Part shown: positions 44,399-48,889 of the stretch, piece after piece | Numbering within the stretch: the first letter of the stretch is position 1 | How the letters are laid out: each line of letters starts with the position of its first letter | From: Chromatiales bacterium | GTDB lineage: Bacteria; Pseudomonadota; Gammaproteobacteria; Steroidobacterales; BM003 | DNA length: 48,889 nucleotides | Direction of reading: 5' to 3' | Assembly: GCA_002868855.1 (NCBI GenBank) | Contig: PKUM01000244.1 | Span: 1 to 48,889, forward strand | Program-made: the position numbers and the translations under genes | The notes under the pieces: model-generated | What the model saw: only the letters and a program-made list of their open reading frames with translations | What the model was told of the DNA's origin: nothing | Databases searched by the model: none

Positions 44399-44764
44399 AT
44401 GGATATTTACAAAAAATTTCATATCGAGGCAGCGCATCGGCTGCCGAATGTGCCGGAAGGCCACAAGTGTGCACGCCTGCACGGTCATTCGTATGCCCTG
44501 GAGATCCACGTCAGCGGTGAATTGCACCCGGAACTGGGCTGGGTGACCGATTTTGCCGATATCAAGAGCGCGTTTCAGCCACTTTTCGAGCAATTGGATC
44601 ATCGCTATCTCAATGACGTAGCCGGTCTGGAGAATCCGACCGCAGAAAACATCGCGCGCTGGCTCTGGGAGCGTTTGATCGATGCGCTGCCCGGACTGTC
44701 GCGGATTGTCATTCACGAGACCTGTACGTCCGGTGTTGTCTATCGCGGTCCGAATCGCGACTGA
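44399..44764 (+). CDS. queD: 6-Carboxytetrahydropterin synthase (QueD/PTPS family)
   Basis: A 121-residue tunnelling-fold enzyme. Zinc ligands are His13 (EAAHRL), His28 and His30 (LHGHSY); the catalytic Cys24 (GHKCARLHGHSY), Asp67/His68 (LDHRYLN) and Glu107 (HETC) are in place. It converts dihydroneopterin triphosphate to 6-carboxytetrahydropterin on the way to queuosine. Other queuosine genes are not in the window. The ATG at 44399 gives the family's usual length. TACAAT at about 44383 might be a -10 box. Confidence 0.92.
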   Translation: MDIYKKFHIEAAHRLPNVPEGHKCARLHGHSYALEIHVSGELHPELGWVTDFADIKSAFQPLFEQLDHRYLNDVAGLENPTAENIARWLWERLIDALPGLSRIVIHETCTSGVVYRGPNRD

Positions 44765-44860
44765 GACCGGCACGGCGCGGCAATGCCCGGCTCGGGCGAC
44801 GGCCGCGTTGCCGGAGCCGGGTTTTTCGCCATTCAGGGATCTGGATCGTGGCGCCCATTG

Positions 44861-45412
44861 ATGTATCCTGATGCGGCCGTGGTGCCAAGGGGCTACTTGA
44901 TCGACGTGCATCTGATAACAAAAATCGTCACCGGGGGACAGACCGGCGTAGACCGCGGAGCGTTGGACGCAGCGCTCAAGATCGGATTTGCCTGCGGCGG
45001 CTGGTGTCCGGATGGGCGCAAGGCCGAAGACGGTGTCATCCCGACCATCTATCCACTGCAGCCGTTGCCCGGGGCCGGTTACAGCGGACGAACGCTGCGC
45101 AATGTCATCGACAGCGACGGTACGGCGATTTTGCATTTCGGCTTGTTGACCGGAGGCAGCCACCTGACTGCAGCCTGCTGCCGCAAGGCAGACAAGCCGT
45201 ATTTGCTCGTAGACTGCGATCGGCATTCGCGTGAGCAGACCGCCGCGCTCGTTGCCGAGTTTGCCGATGAGCATTCGGTCAGTGTGCTCAACATTGCCGG
45301 TCCGCGGGAAAGTCAGGCGCCGCGCGCGTATTCATTTGCCTTTGATGTCGTTACCCGCCTGCTGCTGGACTTTCAGCGCGAAAGGACGGTACCCGAGGCC
45401 GGCGCCGGGTAA
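44861..45412 (+). CDS. Putative molybdenum carrier (PF12694-type) protein
   Basis: A protein of about 183 residues with ITKIVTGGQTGVDRGALDAAL, the glycine-rich nucleotide loop of the putative molybdenum carrier/SLOG-like family, followed by CGGWCPDGRKAEDG and the LTGGSHLTAACCRKADKPYLLVD segment. Related proteins bind molybdate, but others may bind nucleotides, so the role is open. The start is uncertain: ATG 44861, TTG 44897 (AAGGGG 4 nt upstream) and GTG 44906 are all in frame, and the family usually starts close to ITKIV. Confidence 0.82.
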   Translation: MYPDAAVVPRGYLIDVHLITKIVTGGQTGVDRGALDAALKIGFACGGWCPDGRKAEDGVIPTIYPLQPLPGAGYSGRTLRNVIDSDGTAILHFGLLTGGSHLTAACCRKADKPYLLVDCDRHSREQTAALVAEFADEHSVSVLNIAGPRESQAPRAYSFAFDVVTRLLLDFQRERTVPEAGAG

Positions 45413-45424
45413 CGGTTCGTGCGG

Positions 45425-47500
45425 TCAGGCCGGCTCGGCAAGCTCGGCCGCCAACTCTTCCAGATTTGTGACCGGCGCCGAGCAATCGGTGCCGCGGCAA
45501 ATGTAGGCGACCGGCTCCGGGCGCGCAGCGCGTTGCGCAATCTCGGTCGGCAGTCCGGCCGCATCTTGCGGAATCGAAAACACCATGCGGCGAGGCGAGT
45601 AGAGCATATCGGCCACCGCGCGCCAGTCCGAGAGTTGTAACGGGTCGCCGCGCAGGATCACGGTTTCACCGGGTTGCAAGAGTTCTTCCAGGGCATTGAG
45701 GAGCGCGCAGTGGGCATGCGGATAGCGCTCCAGGGCCGCCCATGCCGCACGCAGGCTACGTTCAGCCGCCATCAGGTAGTCGCTGCGGGCGAGAAGATGG
45801 CCGAGGCGCACCAGCACGCGCGTCGCAATTCCCGCCCCCGCGGGCGTGGCGTCGTCGCTGAAGCTCTTTGGCCGGTGCACCAGTTTCTCGTGATCGTCGG
45901 CGGTGAAAAAGAAACCGCCATGGGTTTTGTCTTCGAAGTGTTCGAGCAGGCAGTCCGCAAGCTCGCACGCCCACTCGAGATCTTCGCTGCGCCACTCGGT
46001 CTGCAGCAGCTCGAGCAATCCGTCGGCCAGAAATGCATAGTCATCCAGATAGGCCGGAAAGCGGGCCCGGTCATCCTTGTGCACGGCCAGCAGGCGGCCA
46101 TCGCGCCATAGATTTTGGCGCAGGAAATCGCTGGCGTGACGCGCGGACTCGGCGAGTTCCGGACGATCCAGCGCGCGCGCTGCAATGGCCATGCCACGAA
46201 TCATCAGGCCGTTCCAGCCGGTCAGGACCTTTTCGTCGCGGCCCGGGTGAATCCGCTGGGCACGCGCTTGCAGCAGACACTTACGCGCGGCCTCCAGTTG
46301 CTCTTTTACCTGGCGCTCGGTCAGTTCTTTGACTCGCGCCAGTTCTTCGGTATCGATGGCCTGGTACAAGTGCCAGGCACCCTCGAAATTGGGAGCAGCG
46401 TTAAGACCATAGCGGGCAGCGAACAACGGGTATTGGTCGGCAGTCAGCAACTCAGCCACTTCCTCTTTGCGCCAGACGTAGAATTTTCCTTCCTCACCCT
46501 CTGAGTCGGCATCCAGCGTTGCATAGTAGCCGCCGTCCGCGCCCTGCATTTCCCTGATGATCCAGTCGGCTGTGGCGCCTGCAATCTCCCGGTAGAATTC
46601 ATCGCCGCTGGCGCGCCAAGCCTGCGCATAAAGTGCCAGCAGCGGTCCATTGTCATACAGCATTTTCTCGAAATGCGGGATCATCCAGCGCGAGTCGACC
46701 GAGTAGCGGCAAAATCCGCCGCCGAGCTGATCGTAAAGACCGCCTTTTGCCATGCTTTGCAACGTGTAAGTCGCCATGAACAGCGCCTGCACATCGGGAT
46801 TGTCAGTTCCCGCGCTGGCGCGCCAGTGCCGCAACAGGCGTTCGATACTGGTTGGATGGGGGAATTTCGGGGCATCGCCGAAGCCGCCATGGGTGCGATC
46901 GAAATCGCGTTCCAGCGCGGCCCGCGCGTTGCTGAGAACCGAACCGTCGAGTTCTTGTTCCGCCGCGGCAGGTGGCGGCACCAGTTTATCGTAGGTCGCG
47001 CGGATGGCGCTGGCGTGGTGCAGGATTTCGCTACGGTGTTCGCTGTAGTACTCGGCTACCCGCTGCAGCACCTCGGCAAACGCGGGGAGACCATGACGCG
47101 GTTGCGGCGGGAAGTAGGTGCCGCCGAAAAACGGCGTCTGGTCGTCGGGCGTCAGAAACATCGTCAGCGGCCAGCCGCCGGTTCTCTGGGCGAGGAACTG
47201 GTGCGCGGTCTGGTAGATCTTGTCGAGATCGGGGCGCTCTTCGCGATCGACCTTGACGTTGATGAACAAGTCATTCATCAATGCCGCGGTTGCCGGGTCT
47301 TCGAAAGACTCGTGGGCCATCACGTGGCACCAGTGGCATGCCGAGTAGCCGACCGAGAGCAGGATTGGCTTGTCCGCGGCGCGAGCCAGTTCGAGCGTCT
47401 CTTCGTTCCATGCCAGCCAGTGCACCGGGTTGTCTGCATGCTGCCGGAGATACGGGCTTGTTTCTTCGCCCAGGCGATTTTGTGAAACAGGCGTATCCAT
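45425..47500 (-). CDS. DUF255 thioredoxin domain-containing protein (YyaL/SSP411-like)
   Basis: A 691-residue protein. The N-terminal DUF255 thioredoxin-like domain begins NRLGEETSPYLRQHADNPVHW and has the CxxC pair Cys55/Cys58 (YSACHWCHVM), then DREERPD and FGGTYFPP. After about residue 180 an (alpha/alpha)6 glycosidase-like or epimerase-like domain follows (DQLGGGFCRYSVD, HFEKMLYDNG, YYATLDADSEGEEGKFYVW). The family is widespread, including human SPATA20, but its function is not established. Length is typical. It is divergent from rlmI. Confidence 0.92.
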   Translation of the reverse strand: MDTPVSQNRLGEETSPYLRQHADNPVHWLAWNEETLELARAADKPILLSVGYSACHWCHVMAHESFEDPATAALMNDLFINVKVDREERPDLDKIYQTAHQFLAQRTGGWPLTMFLTPDDQTPFFGGTYFPPQPRHGLPAFAEVLQRVAEYYSEHRSEILHHASAIRATYDKLVPPPAAAEQELDGSVLSNARAALERDFDRTHGGFGDAPKFPHPTSIERLLRHWRASAGTDNPDVQALFMATYTLQSMAKGGLYDQLGGGFCRYSVDSRWMIPHFEKMLYDNGPLLALYAQAWRASGDEFYREIAGATADWIIREMQGADGGYYATLDADSEGEEGKFYVWRKEEVAELLTADQYPLFAARYGLNAAPNFEGAWHLYQAIDTEELARVKELTERQVKEQLEAARKCLLQARAQRIHPGRDEKVLTGWNGLMIRGMAIAARALDRPELAESARHASDFLRQNLWRDGRLLAVHKDDRARFPAYLDDYAFLADGLLELLQTEWRSEDLEWACELADCLLEHFEDKTHGGFFFTADDHEKLVHRPKSFSDDATPAGAGIATRVLVRLGHLLARSDYLMAAERSLRAAWAALERYPHAHCALLNALEELLQPGETVILRGDPLQLSDWRAVADMLYSPRRMVFSIPQDAAGLPTEIAQRAARPEPVAYICRGTDCSAPVTNLEELAAELAEPA

Positions 47501-47588
47501 ACCAAAAATATCCTTGCTCGACCGCGCTGAAGATTACAATGGCAACACTATACCGAAGCCGGTCGGTGGCCGCCGTGGTGACCAGAAT

Positions 47589-48803
47589 ATGAGCGAGACA
47601 ATAATTGATAGCACAAGCCGGTTTCCGGAATTGCGCCTGAAACGGCGCGAAGAGAAGCGGCTCAAGGCCGGACATCTGTGGGTGTTCAGTAACGAGATCG
47701 ATACGGCTACGACCCCTTTGCAGGGCATGGAGCCGGGTTCCGTTGTGACGCTGACGACGGCGAGTGGCCAGTTTCTTGCCTACGCCTACGCCAACCCATC
47801 GACGCTTATTTGTGCCCGGATTCTGTCACGCCGCAAGGAGCATGAGCCCGGACCCGGGCTTTTCGTGACCCGGATCCGTGCCGCGCTGGAGCTGCGCGAG
47901 CGGCTGTTTGCGGCTCCCTTTTACCGCCTGGTTCATGGTGAGTCGGATGGCCTGCCCGGTCTGATCGTTGACCGGTACGGCGATTACCTGGTCGTGCAGA
48001 TGCACACCGCGGGTATCGAGCGCTTTGGTAGCGAGATACTCGGGGCGCTCGAGAAGGAGCTGCGTCCGCGTGGGATCCTGCTGCGCAACGACGCCGCGTC
48101 GCGCGAGCTCGAGGGCTTGGCGCGCGAGGTGAAAGTAGCGGTCGGAGAAGTGCCCGACGAACTCGAGATCGAGGAGGGCGGTTGCCGGTTTATTGTCCCG
48201 GTAGCAGCCGGCCAGAAAACCGGCTGGTTTTACGACCAACGGGAAAACCGCGAACGGTTGCGCGGATTGACCGCGCAACGCACGGTGCTCGATGTGTGCA
48301 GTTATATTGGCGGCTGGGCGGTACAGGCCGGCGCCGGGGGGGCGAAAGAGATATGTTGCGTTGACGATTCCGCCCGCGCGCTTTCTTATTGCGAGCGCAA
48401 CGGGGCCGCCAACGGTCTTGACCTGGAGGTGCACAAGGCGGACGCTTTTGCCGCGATGCGCCGGTTCGCCGAGGAGCGGCGGCGCTTCGATGTCGTGGTA
48501 ATCGACCCCCCCGCCTTCGTCAAGCGGCGCAAGGACCTCGCCAAGGGCCGGGCCGGGTATCGAAAGCTCAACGAGCTTGCGGTCAGACTGCTGGCGCGTG
48601 ACGGTGTTCTGGTGAGTTGTTCCTGTTCGTATCACTTTCCCGAGCACGAATTGCTGGGCGTATTGCGCGATGCTGGCCGTCATCTCGGTCGCAACATCCA
48701 GATTTTCGCTTTCGGCTCGCAGGCATCGGATCACCCGGTCCACCCGGCGATCCCGGAAACCCGTTACCTGAAGTCGCTGTTCTGCCGGGTGACCGAATCA
48801 TGA
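47589..48803 (+). CDS. rlmI: 23S rRNA (cytosine-C5) methyltransferase, RlmI family
   Basis: A 404-residue SAM-dependent RNA methyltransferase. An N-terminal PUA domain (LRLKRREEKRLKAGHLWVFSNEI) precedes an EEHD domain and a Rossmann methyltransferase with TGWFYDQRENR, motif I DVCSYIGGWAVQA, the catalytic VVVIDPPAFVKRRKD and the SCSCSYHF cysteines. E. coli RlmI makes m5C1962 in 23S rRNA. The ATG at 47589 was chosen because the PUA domain starts about 15 residues later; further upstream the frame runs through the start of the divergent DUF255 gene. Confidence 0.92.
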   Translation: MSETIIDSTSRFPELRLKRREEKRLKAGHLWVFSNEIDTATTPLQGMEPGSVVTLTTASGQFLAYAYANPSTLICARILSRRKEHEPGPGLFVTRIRAALELRERLFAAPFYRLVHGESDGLPGLIVDRYGDYLVVQMHTAGIERFGSEILGALEKELRPRGILLRNDAASRELEGLAREVKVAVGEVPDELEIEEGGCRFIVPVAAGQKTGWFYDQRENRERLRGLTAQRTVLDVCSYIGGWAVQAGAGGAKEICCVDDSARALSYCERNGAANGLDLEVHKADAFAAMRRFAEERRRFDVVVIDPPAFVKRRKDLAKGRAGYRKLNELAVRLLARDGVLVSCSCSYHFPEHELLGVLRDAGRHLGRNIQIFAFGSQASDHPVHPAIPETRYLKSLFCRVTES

Positions 48804-48835
48804 CACCGGCGACAGCGGTGATAAACTAGCGCGCC

Positions 48836-48889
48836 ATGCTGAAATATCCCGAGATCGACCCGGTCGCCGTCGCGCTGGGGCCGCTGAAA
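48836..48889 (+). CDS. lgt: Prolipoprotein diacylglyceryl transferase, N-terminal fragment
   Basis: The first 18 codons of a gene cut by the window edge. LKYPEIDPVAVALGPLK is the conserved N-terminus of Lgt, the inner-membrane enzyme that adds diacylglycerol to the lipobox Cys of prolipoproteins, such as the M28 peptidase in this window. It starts 32 nt after rlmI. Confidence 0.8.
   Translation, partial: MLKYPEIDPVAVALGPLK

Overview
This is high-GC, densely packed gammaproteobacterial chromosome. Gene order supports this: ygfB-pepP-ubiH-ubiI next to a zapA / 6S RNA / ygfA block, plus both ubiquinone and menaquinone genes. The arginine genes are of the acetylated-intermediate type known from Xanthomonas. 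That points to a Xanthomonadales- or Woeseiaceae-like lineage, but the placement is inference because there is no rRNA here. No insertion sequence, phage, CRISPR array or tRNA was seen.

Layout. 1-5300: the 3' end of a sensor kinase, a small gene broken by an in-frame amber codon, an M28 lipoprotein peptidase, a Na/Pi cotransporter-PhoU fusion and a DCC oxidoreductase. 5377-13833: ubiE/menG, menE, menC, menA, menB, menF and menD, plus a small membrane protein. 13846-17247 (minus strand): rpiA, a lysine-rich histone H1-like protein, an EVE protein, ygfA, 6S RNA, zapA and a zapB-like gene. 17348-22586: ygfB, pepP, ubiH, ubiI, a DUF4404 protein and a PAP2 phosphatase. 22596-26007 (minus strand): a pterin dehydratase, ispG and a DUF885 peptidase. 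26078-31683: a promoter and tandem glycine riboswitch driving gcvT, gcvH, gcvPA, tpx and gcvPB, then dgkA. 31705-36024: a PfkB kinase, a tandem HtrA-like protein and a DUF123 protein. 36021-43640 (minus strand): one arginine operon, argF'-argG-argE'-argB/A-argC-argH plus a thioesterase. 43664 to the end: gph, queD, a molybdenum-carrier-like protein, a DUF255 protein, rlmI and the start of lgt.

The strongest discovery candidate is the leader of the arginine operon (about 43433-43640, minus strand). It encodes a 21-residue peptide with five consecutive arginine codons just before its stop. A 9-nt element (AGGCTGGGT) follows at once and recurs as the 3' arm of an intrinsic terminator just upstream of argF'. 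Both copies can pair with the same middle segment, giving mutually exclusive antiterminator and terminator hairpins. The Arg codons themselves can form a protector hairpin with the first copy. This is the layout of ribosome-mediated attenuation as in trp and his operons, but sensing arginine, whose genes are classically controlled by ArgR.

How the genes work together: the men genes convert chorismate to menaquinone while ubiH/ubiI act in ubiquinone synthesis, with ubiE shared, so the cell probably uses both quinones. The gcv operon degrades glycine under glycine control. The arg operon turns glutamate into arginine through N-acetylornithine and N-acetylcitrulline.
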